The translations under genes were made by a program, and so were the position numbers. This document shows, one piece after another, positions 24,418 through 35,700 of a stretch of 64,000 bases of DNA (positions are counted from its first letter, which is position 1; every line of letters begins with the position of its first letter). A model generated the notes under the pieces. That model was not told the origin of the DNA. It ran no database searches and saw only the letters and a list, made by a program, of their open reading frames with translations. This DNA is from Carex sylvatica (taxonomy: Eukaryota > Streptophyta > Magnoliopsida > Poales > Cyperaceae), in assembly GCA_964058845.1 (NCBI GenBank), contig CAXKVR010000936.1:67001-131000 (forward strand), given 5' to 3'.

Positions 24418-25040
24418 TCAAGCACCCCTCCTATATATATTTTTCCCATCTATTTTCATTGATGGAAGAGCCTTATCACAAAGCATACTCTTCAACTTCT
24501 GCAACTCCGGCCACGTCACTGGCCTATCGAGTGGTGGGCCCTGCTCCGTTCCCGTTAACTCACTAAGAGGCCCTACCGTCACATCAAGTTGAGGCCCTAA
24601 GAAATACGCAGCTGACAGTTGTTGATTTGTCTTGCTCACTGTGGACCGGTGCACAACATTGTGAAACGTTCCATTACACAGAACATGCATGAGATCACCA
24701 ATATTGACTACAAATGTGTTAGGTACCACCGGTACCGTAACCCATCTTGCCGGGCCAATATTATCTTTGCACCTTAAGACCTGAAGCCCGCTTACTCCAT
24801 TATGGTACAGAACAGCGACAAATTAAGCCGGTGTCAGTGTGGGGCGCCATACCGACAACCTGATCTGGATCGGGACAAGCAGGGTACGAGTTCAGATGCA
24901 TTGCAATCTTTATTTTTCTGGAATCTCCTATTAGGGTATTGTCTATTTCTTCTTCAGTCAATCCCAATGAAAGAAGCATCAAATGCATCAATCTATGGCC
25001 TAGTGGCTTTATGGCTTTCTTGTATTCCTCTAACACCACG
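24418..25040 (-). pseudogene. gibberellin 3-oxidase-like dioxygenase, 3' exon only, broken
   Basis: The minus strand encodes the C-terminal half of a 2-oxoglutarate/Fe(II) dioxygenase of the gibberellin 3-beta-dioxygenase type, the class that makes bioactive gibberellins. An exon begins after a CTACGTGCAG acceptor at 25041. It reads through LEEYKKA, LMLLSLGLTEEEI and NSYPACPDPDQVVG to the iron-binding HTDTGL, then shifts frame near 24817-24826 (one extra base), and continues as VLYHNGVSGLQVL, NTFVVNIGDLMHVL and NVVHRSTVSKTN to AAYFLGP and a stop at 24418. The His-x-Asp...His iron ligands survive, but the Arg of the R-x-S cosubstrate motif is Gln (QLS). The first exon is absent upstream. It is a truncated, frameshifted relic. 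The exact oxidase subfamily is my inference from motif wording. Confidence 0.85.
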
Positions 25041-25208
25041 CTGCACGTAGACAAAATGTGATGAATATTATTCATAAAAAAAAAAACCACACAATATAAT
25101 TATTATGTTTTTGGACATTATGTTAATGTTCCTGTCTAGAAATAAAATTTCTTTTCAATTATCAGTAGAAATTAAGAAAGTTTTTTTCTAGAAATCTGAA
25201 AATCTCCA

Positions 25209-25712
25209 ATGGATGTTGATGCGCATGCAAATCAAGTCATCCCGCAAATGCAAATGCAAATTCAAATTCAACCTTCCCAATCCTGTTGCGAACTGAGTAA
25301 GAACGGCAATGTGCTGGTAACCGCTTTGTTCCTTCTCTTTTGTGATATCCCTGTGATTTGCATAGCTAGTTTCCGTACTTCATATAGCATGCGAACAATA
25401 GCTCTGTTTTTCATAGTGGCTGTTCTGGTCCAAGTTTACATCTTCTGTGCACACAAATTCATCATATTGGACCGGAAATGTTCTGTCTTGGCACTGACAT
25501 TGAGGTGGATTTGTGCTATGGTGTTGTTGTTAATTAGCGTGGCGTACCCTGCATGTTTGTATTCTTTCAAGCTGCCCCTCTCCTGTAGAGTTATTGCATG
25601 GACAATGTTTGCCATCCATTTCTTCGCAGCTATTTTGGGCAATTTTGGTTATATCTTAAACAATCATGGTGAAAAAGCTATTTACCCTGTTGCTTCTGGT
25701 ATTATATCCTGA
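25209..25712 (+). CDS. hypothetical small membrane protein, four predicted TM helices
   Basis: An uninterrupted 167-codon frame starts at ATG 25209. The first 33 residues are polar and Gln-rich (alternating Q/M/I). Four hydrophobic segments follow at roughly residues 34-55, 61-80, 93-118 and 126-150, with a short polar tail. The second and third are separated by a charged HKFIILDRKCS loop. I do not recognise the family; the topology resembles several small plant DUF membrane proteins. It is divergently placed about 170 bp from the dioxygenase relic, with no intron in the frame. It could be a real single-exon gene or an exon of a larger one. No expression evidence is visible. Confidence 0.5.
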   Translation: MDVDAHANQVIPQMQMQIQIQPSQSCCELSKNGNVLVTALFLLFCDIPVICIASFRTSYSMRTIALFFIVAVLVQVYIFCAHKFIILDRKCSVLALTLRWICAMVLLLISVAYPACLYSFKLPLSCRVIAWTMFAIHFFAAILGNFGYILNNHGEKAIYPVASGIIS

Positions 25713-26817
25713 GTTGAGTCAGCCATTTTCTATTGTTCATTGTTATAGCTTAGAATTTTAATTTTTTTTTTATCTTCTCGAGGACAAAATGAGCGAGATC
25801 CTCTATTTAATTAGGCGAATATATATATATATATATATATTAATTCTTTGAGTTATGCATGAATAAATATTTGATTGCTATAAATTAATTAAGTTGTAGA
25901 CGTGTATGTTGTGATCAATTAATTAGTACAAGCAGGAATATTGGTTATTTATTTTGGTGATTAATTAATTTGTCTCTGTGTTATATATTTTCTGAAAGCA
26001 CTGTCAAGTGATCCATTGTTATGCAATCATCCTTCCTCCACAACATGTACACACCGAGGGAGGGGTACCGTGCATTTTTGGAGCCAGTTGAGTTGAGGGA
26101 AGTGGCCAGTGGGTACTGGTAAGCGGGTTTACGTACGCCTTGAGACTTACCATCAACAATGCTACCACAAAAATGCTACCACAACAATGCTACCACTAAG
26201 TCCAGAGGCTGCTGCTATATATATATATATATCATCTCTTCTCTTGAGAACATCAACAATGCTACCACAAAAATTGATACTATTTCACCGCTAATTCCAT
26301 TTCCAGTCTTAGTGGCCATGCATGGATGTCTTAGTCTTAGGGATGGAATTAATATAATAATATATATAGTATAGTACTATAGTATGTTGGGTGTGGCCAT
26401 GGATGTATATATATATGATGTTTTATAATCAGCGTGGATCGAAGCTAACGCCTCCTCAATTAATTGCAATTGGTCATTAAATTATGTAACTTATTAATTC
26501 CCTTCAATTAATGCTTGAGCTTCAGTTTGATCACACACACACACACACACATATATATATTAATGTAACCTCCTTTATTTTAATGGTTTTAATTTATACA
26601 ACTGTGTTAATTATATTCTTCCTTTATAAGTTTCTAATATTTATTGTTAATTATTCTGACAGATATAAATTAAGCTTGTCTGCGTAATTATCGGTAAATT
26701 ATATATATCAACACATTTGATTTTGAGGCCGAGATAATTATTGTGGGTTTGGAGTTTGCACTTATTGCCCGCAAGTTACAATTAATAAACATACAAGTTA
26801 CAATTAATATCATACAA
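25713..26817. other. gene-free stretch downstream of the membrane ORF
   Basis: No gene seen. It includes TA microsatellites (25820, 26220, 26550) and a short interrupted tandem repeat of AATGCTACCACAA at 26158-26200 that recurs at 26256. Confidence 0.5.
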
Positions 26818-26826
26818 TTCATAGAT

Positions 26827-27203
26827 GAGGAGGGATCGGATTACACCCTTTTTTTGGTGACACTGGTTACACCTTATATGTTTACAAAATTCAAACAGTC
26901 GATCGAAACCGTTCAACTTGTTGGATATGTTAAAATGTGCTTGCAGATCAAATTTTATATTTTTCTGAATTTTTTTACTATTTAAGATGGGTAAAAAAAT
27001 TCAACGGTCTGAATATAGCGATTTTGTTAAATACTTAATAAATAGTAAACAAATTCCAAAAAATATAAAATTTGATCTGCAAGCACATTTTAACATATCC
27101 AACAAGTTAAACAGTTTGGATCGACTGTTTGAACTTTAAAAACTTTGAAAATGGAGAGTGTAATTCGGTGTCACCAAAAAAGGGTGTAATCGGATCCCTC
27201 CTC
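26827..27203. mobile_element. foldback MITE, family FB (copy 4), 9-bp target duplication
   Basis: The termini GAGGAGGGATCGGATTACAC and GTGTAATCGGATCCCTCCTC are inverted copies, followed inward by GGTGACAC/GTGTCACC. Flanks are TTCATAGAT (26818-26826) and TTCATATAT (27204-27212), a 9-bp duplication with one difference. The arms carry the family core in slightly changed form (AGATCAAATTTTATATTTTT). The element abuts a TA microsatellite on its right. Confidence 0.85.
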
Positions 27204-27477
27204 TTCATATATATATATATATATGGGGCGACGTCTCTAATCTTAATTCATTGTTTAAGACATCACCAAATTAGTCAGAGAATATCATTTTAGCATATTT
27301 GCTGCAAGTCCCACAAGTCATATACCATAATTAATTAATTATCAATAACTTCTCATTTTTGTTGCAATCATGTTGATAAAAATCAATTATTATTTTAAAT
27401 TCAGTTCTTGATTTTTTTTTTTTTAATTCAACATTATATATGTGTGTGTGTGTATGTATGTATGTATATAGAGAGAG

Positions 27478-27680
27478 AGAGAGTAAAGCTACCATACATT
27501 GGACTATAAATTATTGGATTCAAAGTCTAAATAATCGATCCAAACCGGTCATCCTGTTCTCCTTATTAATTGTGTTTGGAGACCAAATTTTATATTTTTT
27601 GAAAAAAATTTACTATTTTTTTAGATTTATTGAAAATCGTTGTTTTTTAGACAAATCTGGACCATAAAAAAAACAGCGTA
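27478..27680. mobile_element. foldback MITE, family FB (copy 5), left half only
   Basis: Only one arm is present. It begins after a GA microsatellite with AGCTACCATACATTGGACTATAAAT-like terminal wording shared with the element at 57903, runs through the family core, and stops in the central hairpin. The hairpin is of the TTTTTTAGATTTATTGAAAA type found at 8629. The right arm is replaced by unrelated AT-rich sequence. Confidence 0.75.
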
Positions 27681-27689
27681 TTAGCATAT

Positions 27690-29069
27690 TATATATATAT
27701 ATAATATCATTTTATGCATAGGCTTAATTAATTTATGGAGAAAGGTTACAGATCGAGTAAGATGAAATAAAAAATCATGATTTTAATTAGCATATTAATT
27801 TGCTGCAAATTAAACTGCAACTCATAACCCAAAATCATCAACAATTATATATATAATATAATTTTATTTGATGGAAGTGGAAGTGGAAGTGAAAGGCAAT
27901 TACAAATTACATGAACAGTCCAGTCCGAAGAAGAAAGGAAACTGATATGCATGGGATGGATGTTGGATGATTGAGTTCGGCTATGGTTTTTCTGAATGCA
28001 ATTGACTCGATCCTGGTTCTAGCATTCCAAGGCATATGGCCTATATATGTCGCAGTAGTACTGTGCGGCCTGAAGACAGAATTCCCATGAAGAACCATCT
28101 CTTGTTTTGGGTCGATCCATACATGCCTTGAAGGCCCGTAGAATATATATTTTGGACTCTGATTCAGTTTCAATTAATTTCATTGACTTTGTATATAATC
28201 CATCAATTCAATCGTTACCCTAAATGGACACATCATATTTTATATGATCTAGGGTCCTGTGAAACACCAAATATTTCATGTCTTACCGGAGCCTCCGTTT
28301 CTTTGCACAGCCCAGCATTTAACTTAACAATAACCCTCATATATAGAGTTCATATTTAATTTTCACTTATATTATTGCAAATTCATCAACATTTAACTTA
28401 ACAACCCTCATATTATTTTTAAACTTAAATTATTTATTTCCTCAAATATATATATATAGCAACTAGTTTTCTGCGAGGGTAAAATTACTTAATAGTGTTG
28501 GTATCGTCACACATACTTCTATTGGTAATAGCAATATTTTTGAAAAAAAATAATTTTTGTGGATGTACCAGCACTAATAAATTAGATTTTTGTTGATATT
28601 ATTTTATTTTTCTAGTACTCTAAAATTTTACATATTTCTATGACATTTATCAAACGGGATATATCATTATTTTTAATCATATTGTTATGTGTTTCATTTA
28701 TTATTTTTCTGTGAAAAGAGTATTTTCTACTTCATTGGTTCTTTTTCAAAAAAAAAAAATTGACAAAATTAACTACATACCGGTCAGAAGAAACAAGGGA
28801 AAATGTAATATTTAAGAAAAAAAATTCACTGTAAACTTTCTAATGTGGAAATAATATTCAAAGCATATATTAAATTATCAAAACAAATAAGGATAATTAA
28901 AATAAAATTAGTACTTGTCACATTTATACCATAGCAAAATAGCAACAAAACTTCTGGCTACAAGTCTGATGAAAATTCCAAAAACTATCAATACCTCAAA
29001 CAAAAACACTAGATTAAACATTACTTTGTTCCACAGACAAAAGAAATACAAAATCTAAACAGGGACGCT
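27690..29069. other. gene-free stretch downstream of RPL24
   Basis: No supported gene. A minus-strand frame at 27907-28173 (88 codons, ...PKQEMVLHGNSVFRP...) has more balanced composition than its neighbours. I recognise no family and see no splice support, so it is left unassigned. The last 40 bases or so before 29070 would be RPL24 3' UTR. Confidence 0.4.
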
Positions 29070-30458
29070 TCAGCGCTTGCCGCCGCCACCACCAAGCTTG
29101 GGACCTTTGGTGGGCTTTGGGGCAGCACCTTTGGCAGTACCTTTTGAGGACTTGGCCAACATTTCTTGCTTCTTTGCCTTCTTCTCATCCTTCGTCTTCT
29201 TGATACGCTCCTTGATCTCACTATAATGGATACAGAAATTCAAATATTTAAACGTCTTGCAAAAGAAGCTTAATGAAAAAATTCACATATTCCCTTCTAT
29301 ACTATACCCAGCTTTTAATCAAATCCCAAAATGGTACAGCAATTTGAAGTACACCCTAATTTAAACAGAAATGACAAGTTCTGACATACCGAAGAGCAGC
29401 CTCTCTGGCAGCATCCCTGACCTCAGGCTTCTCAGCCCTCTTCTTCTAGATGACCTCAAGAGTCGCCCCCACAATAGACCTTGAGTAGGGCTTCTTCGCA
29501 GCTCTGCGCCTCTTCTTCACTCCCTCAGCTTGGATATCCTGCAATTACCAATTTTTAACCATTCATTTGCAGAAAGCATTTAATTTAATTTACAATGGAT
29601 ACATCAAAATAAAGCAATAGCATTAGCATATTGATTTATTATTTTGAAAGTACTGCACCTGATACAGTATTTCCATAGGCAATTACTAAAAGTATACTAT
29701 AAACAGACAAACTTGCAGAGCATTTATTACTTGATGAATTAATTATATAAGAAAATTGACAAAATAGAAGCTACACCCAATGTTACACGACATTAGCTCT
29801 TAACCCTGGTAAACCAATGCACTATTGCAGTGCTGTGACACCATACAGCAAAAGGCAATACAAAAGACCGTCAAGGAGTTTACTCGTTATACACAAAATT
29901 TTAACCAGCATGTCCATACAGCAACACAGTAACCAACAACACAATATGAGCCAATATGAATAATTTACAAGAAATAATAAGAAATTTACCTTCTTGTGCT
30001 GCTTACGGTACATAGCAGTCCATGTGAGCTTGGCTGGCTTGAGCCTGTTGTGGAAGTACCGCTTGCATTTTGAGTTGGCGAACAAGAACACCTATCAGCA
30101 AGTAAACTTAATTTCAGTACTTTGGTACTAAAACAAGTAGCATTTTAATTTTACATCCTACTAAACTAAACACATTGAAAAAATTACCTGGGAGTCAGCA
30201 TGAACAAAACGAATATCCTTTCCAGGATAAATCTTCTGTCCACTGAAACGGCAAAGCTCTGTCCTGTAAACAAGTAACAGATATATAGAAAATACATTAG
30301 AAAACAAAATCAAGCAAGCCTCTAATTATGGTTTTCCTAGCTGAATTTTAATAAAAAGATATACGAACGAACAATACAAACCCTAGCTCGGGATGAAAAT
30401 GAAATCTACAAAAAGAAAAAGAAAAAGAACAAGATCGAACAACTTACTTTAACACCAT
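29070..30458 (-). CDS. RPL24: 60S ribosomal protein L24 (eL24), five coding exons, one in-frame TAG
   Basis: eL24 is a component of the cytosolic large ribosomal subunit. Coding exons on the minus strand are 30458-30448 (MVLK start), 30263-30188, 30091-29990, 29538-29390 and 29220-29070, all with GT-AG borders and compatible phases. They join to a 162-codon protein plus stop, normal for the plant family. The conserved N-terminal zinc-ribbon-like part ([44 protein letters not shown]) is followed by the basic helix and a Lys/Ala/Gly-rich tail ending GGGGGKR. Codon 94, expected to be Gln before KKRAEKPEV, is TAG (29446-29448). Read literally, the product would lose its last 69 residues. A non-coding first exon is likely, with a donor at 30741/30740. 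All other features look intact, so this is a functional gene with a base error, a nonsense allele or a very young pseudogene. Confidence 0.93.
29446..29448 (-). other. premature TAG in RPL24 codon 94
   Basis: The frame across exon 4 reads ...VGATLEVI, then TAG, then [11 protein letters not shown]. The family has Gln here, so one C-to-T change from CAG on the coding strand explains it. It lies mid-exon, so alternative splice use would not remove it without losing conserved sequence. Confidence 0.9.
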
Positions 30459-30740
30459 TTTCTCAGCCTTACGTTGCCTTCACCTTAATTTCTCGTGAAA
30501 CTACAATGAATGAAAATTAAACTAAACTGAGTGAAGTAATTTAAGCACGAACGAATGGGATCTACGGATGGATCATTGATAACAGATCAAACATTAATTT
30601 CCAAAACAAATTAACGAAGATCCAACAGAACAGAGCCCATTGAGTTGATATAAAGAAAGACAAACTACCTAACTAACTATCTCTAACAAATCAAATCTAT
30701 CTCTACAACGCAATCACAGAAAAGAAAAGAAGTAATATAC

Positions 30741-30935
30741 CTCGCTCTCGCTCTCGCTCTCGCTCTTTCCTTTCTTCGGTCAAGGTGGAGAAGGGCGGGT
30801 CCAATCCACGCTTCTTTCTCAGAAAAGAGAGACGAGATCGACGGGGGCGGCTAGCTGCAACCAAAAACCCAAACCCAAACCCTAGAAGAGAAGAGAAGAG
30901 AAGAGAAGAGAAGAGAAGAGAAGAGAAGATTGGTT
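30741..30935 (-). promoter_or_regulatory. RPL24 leader and promoter with telo-box
   Basis: Upstream of the start codon (minus strand) lie a leader with repeated GAGAGC steps ending at a donor (CGAG|GTATAT at 30741/30740), the block CCCTTCTCCACCTTGACC, and a telo-box AAACCCTAG (30877-30885). A 5-bp AGAAG/GAAGA microsatellite covers 30885-30930. Telo-boxes are a known hallmark of plant ribosomal protein promoters. The transcription start cannot be placed by eye. Confidence 0.65.
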
Positions 30936-32330
30936 CTCTAGTCTCGAGTGTTGCGTGACCGATGTGTCCGTGCCTATTATTCGGGGATAGTGCTGGGGGC
31001 CGTATTATTTGAGCTTTGAGATTCGTCTAGAATGTATTTCAACGGTTGAGATTCTCCAAAAAGTCACACAAAATATTTGAGCTTTGAGATTCAGTTCTCT
31101 TTATTTCCGTTCCTACGGAAAAAGGAAATCATTTCCATTAGTTTGACTTAATGGGCGGTTTTAAGGTTTTAGTTCTTATTTTTTTCAACAGGTATTAATC
31201 TGGTGCTAGTAAAGAGACATAATGTTGCAAGAATGTTACTTAGTAGAACTCTTGCTTCAAAAGTAAGTGTCTCCGTGATAATCTATTTGTACCATATACA
31301 ATTGATTGTTCAATTTCTCATACACCCGTCAGAATTCAAATATAATAAAAGTAAAATAAGATTTTGCCGGTCATTTCCTTCATTTGGCATTAGGTAGTGG
31401 TTTGCAAACGGGCAGGGCGGGCTAGGCAAAACCCGTGGCGGGCGACAGGTACAGTGGGTCGGCACGGGTAAATTTTTCAAAACTCTTGTCCTGTCCGTTT
31501 CAAATCCGTGCCCGTCTCAAATTCGGAGGCAGGGCAGTCCGGATTCACGAGGAGCTGGGTTTTTTTCCTATTTTTTTCAACTCAATAATTTTAAAACAAT
31601 GTTATAATAAATTACTTATAGTAAATTATAATATATTTTTTTGAAACAATGTTATAATATTTTTGAACTCAATAATTTTTGTTATAATAAAATATAAATC
31701 AAAATGATTAATTATTTTAAAACAATGTTGCTTAAATTAATCACTTTAAAATATTTATATAAGCGTTCAAATGAAATTTTAGATATAATGTGTTCATTTT
31801 TAATTGTCCGTGATTAATATTTATAATTAGTTAGACTCGTGTGAAAGCTAACTAAAATTATTTTTACAAGAATATAAAAAGGTTGTAAAGGAAAAAAGAA
31901 AAAATATTAAAATTTAGGCATTATATATGATTAGTAATTTATGTGATTAATGAAATTTAACTAATTAATGAATGGAAAGTACAGAACAGTACGGAGTAGA
32001 ACGGAATTTTTGATCGGAACTAAAATAAGGTCGCCTAATTCTTATAATTTACCAGTTATGCCATTGCCTAGGTTTTGTTTCTTTAGCAGAAACATCCGTA
32101 CGATGCCAAGATAGCAGAGAAGAAGAGGACATTTCTGATCGGAACGAGTGAAAAAACGAAGAAATCTAACCTTGCAAGGAGGAGTTGCAGCACCTATAGG
32201 TTTTTCGAGCAAGCACTGCCTCAATATATGCCTCTGGGTTTTTGGAGTGCTTGTTATGGGCCCGTAATAAGACAACGGGCCATAATTCTCTTTGTTAATG
32301 GGCCTTCTTCTTTTCTTTAATTTTTTTTTT
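30936..32330. other. gene-free stretch with a GC-rich repeat-like patch
   Basis: No supported gene. At about 31395-31560 a GC-rich patch of repeated GGGCGGG/GGCACGGGT/CCCGTG words (with a TTTTTCAAAAC segment) resembles the subterminal part of a non-autonomous hAT-like element, but ends were not found. The rest is AT-rich. A minus-strand frame at 32042-32419 is unrecognised and crosses promoter-like sequence. Confidence 0.45.
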
Positions 32331-32380
32331 TCTGGGTGGCTAGCTGCAACCAAAAACCCTAGAAAGAAGATTTCGTAACC
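32331..32380. promoter_or_regulatory. second partial copy of the RPL24 promoter block
   Basis: GGCTAGCTGCAACCAAAAAC followed by CCTAGAAAGAAG matches the RPL24 upstream region at about 30849-30886 in the same orientation. The homologous AACCCAAACCC extension is shorter here. GGGCC-type words flank it at 32273 and 32299. No gene is attached that I can recognise. Confidence 0.6.
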
Positions 32381-32432
32381 AATAACATATACACAGACTC
32401 TGCTCCTCCCAGCTCCCACGAGACGTAGTAAG

Positions 32433-32545
32433 GTTTTAATGGGCCTTCTATGATCAGCCTTAAATGGATCTAGCTAGGCCCAACAGAAAGTAGCATTGAA
32501 GCCTTGAAGTTGAAGGTTTTTAATGGGCCTTCTATGATCAGCCTT
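32433..32545. repeat. 29-bp direct duplication just before the satellite
   Basis: TTTTAATGGGCCTTCTATGA followed by TCAGCCTT occurs at 32433-32461 and again at 32517-32545, 84 bases apart. Each copy contains a GGGCC element. Confidence 0.85.
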
Positions 32546-32772
32546 TAACTCTTTCTAAGTTGCCCCACCGTGAACATCTCAAATCTAAAACTTTTAATAA
32601 GTATTATTTAATATTTCACAAATTTGTTTATACATTTTAATTAATTAAATTAAATTTGCTGATAATGCCATTCAATAATTTATAGTGACGAAGTGATCAT
32701 GCATATATGAAGGAAAATAAGCATTCATATTGCAACAGATTTTTCTAACTGTTTTAAGAGAGTACCCCAGTG

Positions 32773-35700
32773 AAGGCCAAGTCAGCTTTTGCTGACTTCT
32801 ACCGGACAGGTACACGACACAGCCAAAAGGGAAAGAAATAACCGTGCAACTAAAAAATGAAGGATATATTGTGAAGGAGACTTATCTTATAAGAGAAACC
32901 GCAGGGAAGTCACGGCTGTTGGATGCGTGCCGTTTCAAGAAAGCAGCCCACTCCAAGGAGAGCTCTATCTACATAAACAAAAGTAAAGGTTGTGAGATAC
33001 GACCATTTGAAAAACAAAAACTATAAAAAAGACCTAGCAACTCCAACATGTAAAGGCCAAGTCAGCTTTTGCTGACTTCTACCGGACAGGTACACGACAC
33101 AGCGAAAAGAAAAAGAAATAACCGTGCAACTAAAAAAGCAAAGATATATTTTGAAGGAGACTTATCTTATAAGAGAAACCGCAGGGAAGTCACGGCTGCT
33201 GGATGCGGGCCGTTTCAGGAAAGCAGCCCACTCCAAGGAGAGCTCAATCTACATAAACAAAAGTAAAGGTTGTGAGATATGACCATTTGAGAAACAAAAA
33301 CTATAACAAAGACCTAGCAACTCCAACATGTAAAGGCCAAGTCAGCTTTTGCTGACTTCTACCGGACAGGTACACGACACAGCCAAAAGGGAAAGAAATA
33401 ACCGTGCAACTAAAAAAGCAAGGATATATTGTGAAGGGGACTTATCTTATAAGAGAAACCGCAAGGAAGTCATGTTTGTTGGATGCGTGCTCTTTCAGAA
33501 AAGCAGCCCACTCCAAGGAGAGCTCCATCTACATAAACAAAAGTAAAGGTTGTGAGATATGACCATTTGAAAAACAAAAACTATAAAAAAGACCTAGCAA
33601 CTCCAACATGTAAAGGCCAAGTCAGCTTTTGCTGATTTCTACCGGACAGGTACACGCCACAGCCAAAAGGGAAAGAAATAACCGTGCAACTAAAAAAGCA
33701 AGAACATATTGTGAATGAGACTTATCTTATAAGAGAAACCGCAAGGAAGTCACGGTTGTTGGATGCGTGCCCTTTCAGGAAAGCAGCCCACTCTAAGGAG
33801 AGCTCCTTCTACATAAACAAAAGTAAAGGTGGTGAGATATGACCATTTGAAAAACAAAAACTATAAAAAAGACCTAGCAACTCCAACATGTAAAGGCCAA
33901 GTCAGCTTTTGCTGACTTCTACCGGACAGGTACACGACACAGCGAAAAGGAAAAGAAATAACCGTGCAACTAAAAAAGCAAAGATATATTTTGAAGGAGA
34001 CTTATCTTATAAGAGAAACCGCAGGGAAGTCACGGCTGCTGGATGCGGGCCGTTTCAGGAAAGCAGCCCACTCCAAGGAGAGCTCAATCTACATAAACAA
34101 AAGTAAAGGTTGTGATATATGACCATTTGAGAAACAAAAACTATAACAAAGACCTAGCAACTCCAACATGTAAAGGCCAAGTCAGCTTTTGCTGACTTCT
34201 ACCGGACAGGTACACGACACAGCCAAAAAGGAAAGAAATAACCGTGCAACTAAAAAAGCAAGGATATATTGTGAAGGGGACTTATCTTATAAGAGAAACC
34301 GCAGGGAAGTCAAGGCTGCTGGATGCGGGCCGTTTCAGGAAAGCAGCCCACTCCAAGGAGAGCTCAATCTACATAAACAAAAGTAAAGGTTGTGAGATAT
34401 GACCATTTGAGAAACAAAAACTATAACAAAGACCTAGCAACTCCAACATGTAAAGGCCAAGTCAGCTTTTGCTGACTTCTACCGGACAGGTACACGACAC
34501 AGCCAAAAGGGAAAGAAATAACCGTGCAACTAAAAAAGCAAGGATATATTGTGAAGGGGACTTATCTTATAAGAGAAACCGCAAGGAAGTCATGTTTGTT
34601 GGATGCGTGCTCTTTCAGAAAAGCAGCCCACTCCAAGGAGAGCTCCATCTACATAAACAAAAGTAAAGGTTGTGAGATATGACCATTTGAAAAACAAAAA
34701 CTATAAAAAAGACCTAGCAACTCCAACATGTAAAGGCCAAGTCAGCTTTTGCTGATTTCTACCGGACAGGTACACGCCACAGCCAAAAGGGAAAGAAATA
34801 ACCGTGCAACTAAAAAAGCAAGAACATATTGTGAATGAGACTTATCTTATAAGAGAAACCGCAAGGAAGTCACGGTTGTTGGATGCGTGCCCTTTCAGGA
34901 AAGCAGCCCACTCTAAGGAGAGCTCCTTCTACATAAACAAAAGTAAAGGTGGTGAGATATGACCATTTGAAAAACAAAAACTATAAAAAAGACCTAGCAA
35001 CTCCAACATGTAAAGGCCAAGTCAGCTTTTGCTGACTTCTACCGGACAGGTACACGACACAGCGAAAAGGAAAAGAAATAACCGTGCAACTAAAAAAGCA
35101 AAGATATATTTTGAAGGAGACTTATCTTATAAGAGAAACCGCAGGGAAGTCACGGCTGCTGGATGCGGGCCGTTTCAGGAAAGCAGCCCACTCCAAGGAG
35201 AGCTCAATCTACATAAACAAAAGTAAAGGTTGTGATATATGACCATTTGAGAAACAAAAACTATAACAAAGACCTAGCAACTCCAACATGTAAAGGCCAA
35301 GTCAGCTTTTGCTGACTTCTACCGGACAGGTACACGACACAGCCAAAAAGGAAAGAAATAACCGTGCAACTAAAAAAGCAAGGATATATTGTGAAGGGGA
35401 CTTATCTTATAAGAGAAACCGCAAGGAAGTCATGTTTGTTGGATGCGTGCTCTTTCAGAAAAGCAGCCCACTCCAAGGAGAGCTCCATCTACATAAACAA
35501 AAGTAAAGGTTGTGAGATATGACCATTTGAGAAACAAAAACTATAACAAAGACCTAGCAACTCCAACATGTAAAGGCCAAGTCAGCTTTTGCTGACTTCT
35601 ACCGGACAGGTACACGACACAGCCAAAAGGGAAAGAAATAACCGTGCAACTAAAAAAGCAAGGATATATTGTGAAGGGGACTTATCTTATAAGAGAAACC

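Noticed and set aside
32042..32419. 125-codon minus-strand frame as a gene
   Set aside because: It overlaps promoter-like telo-box and GGGCC sequence shared with RPL24 and matches no family I recognise.
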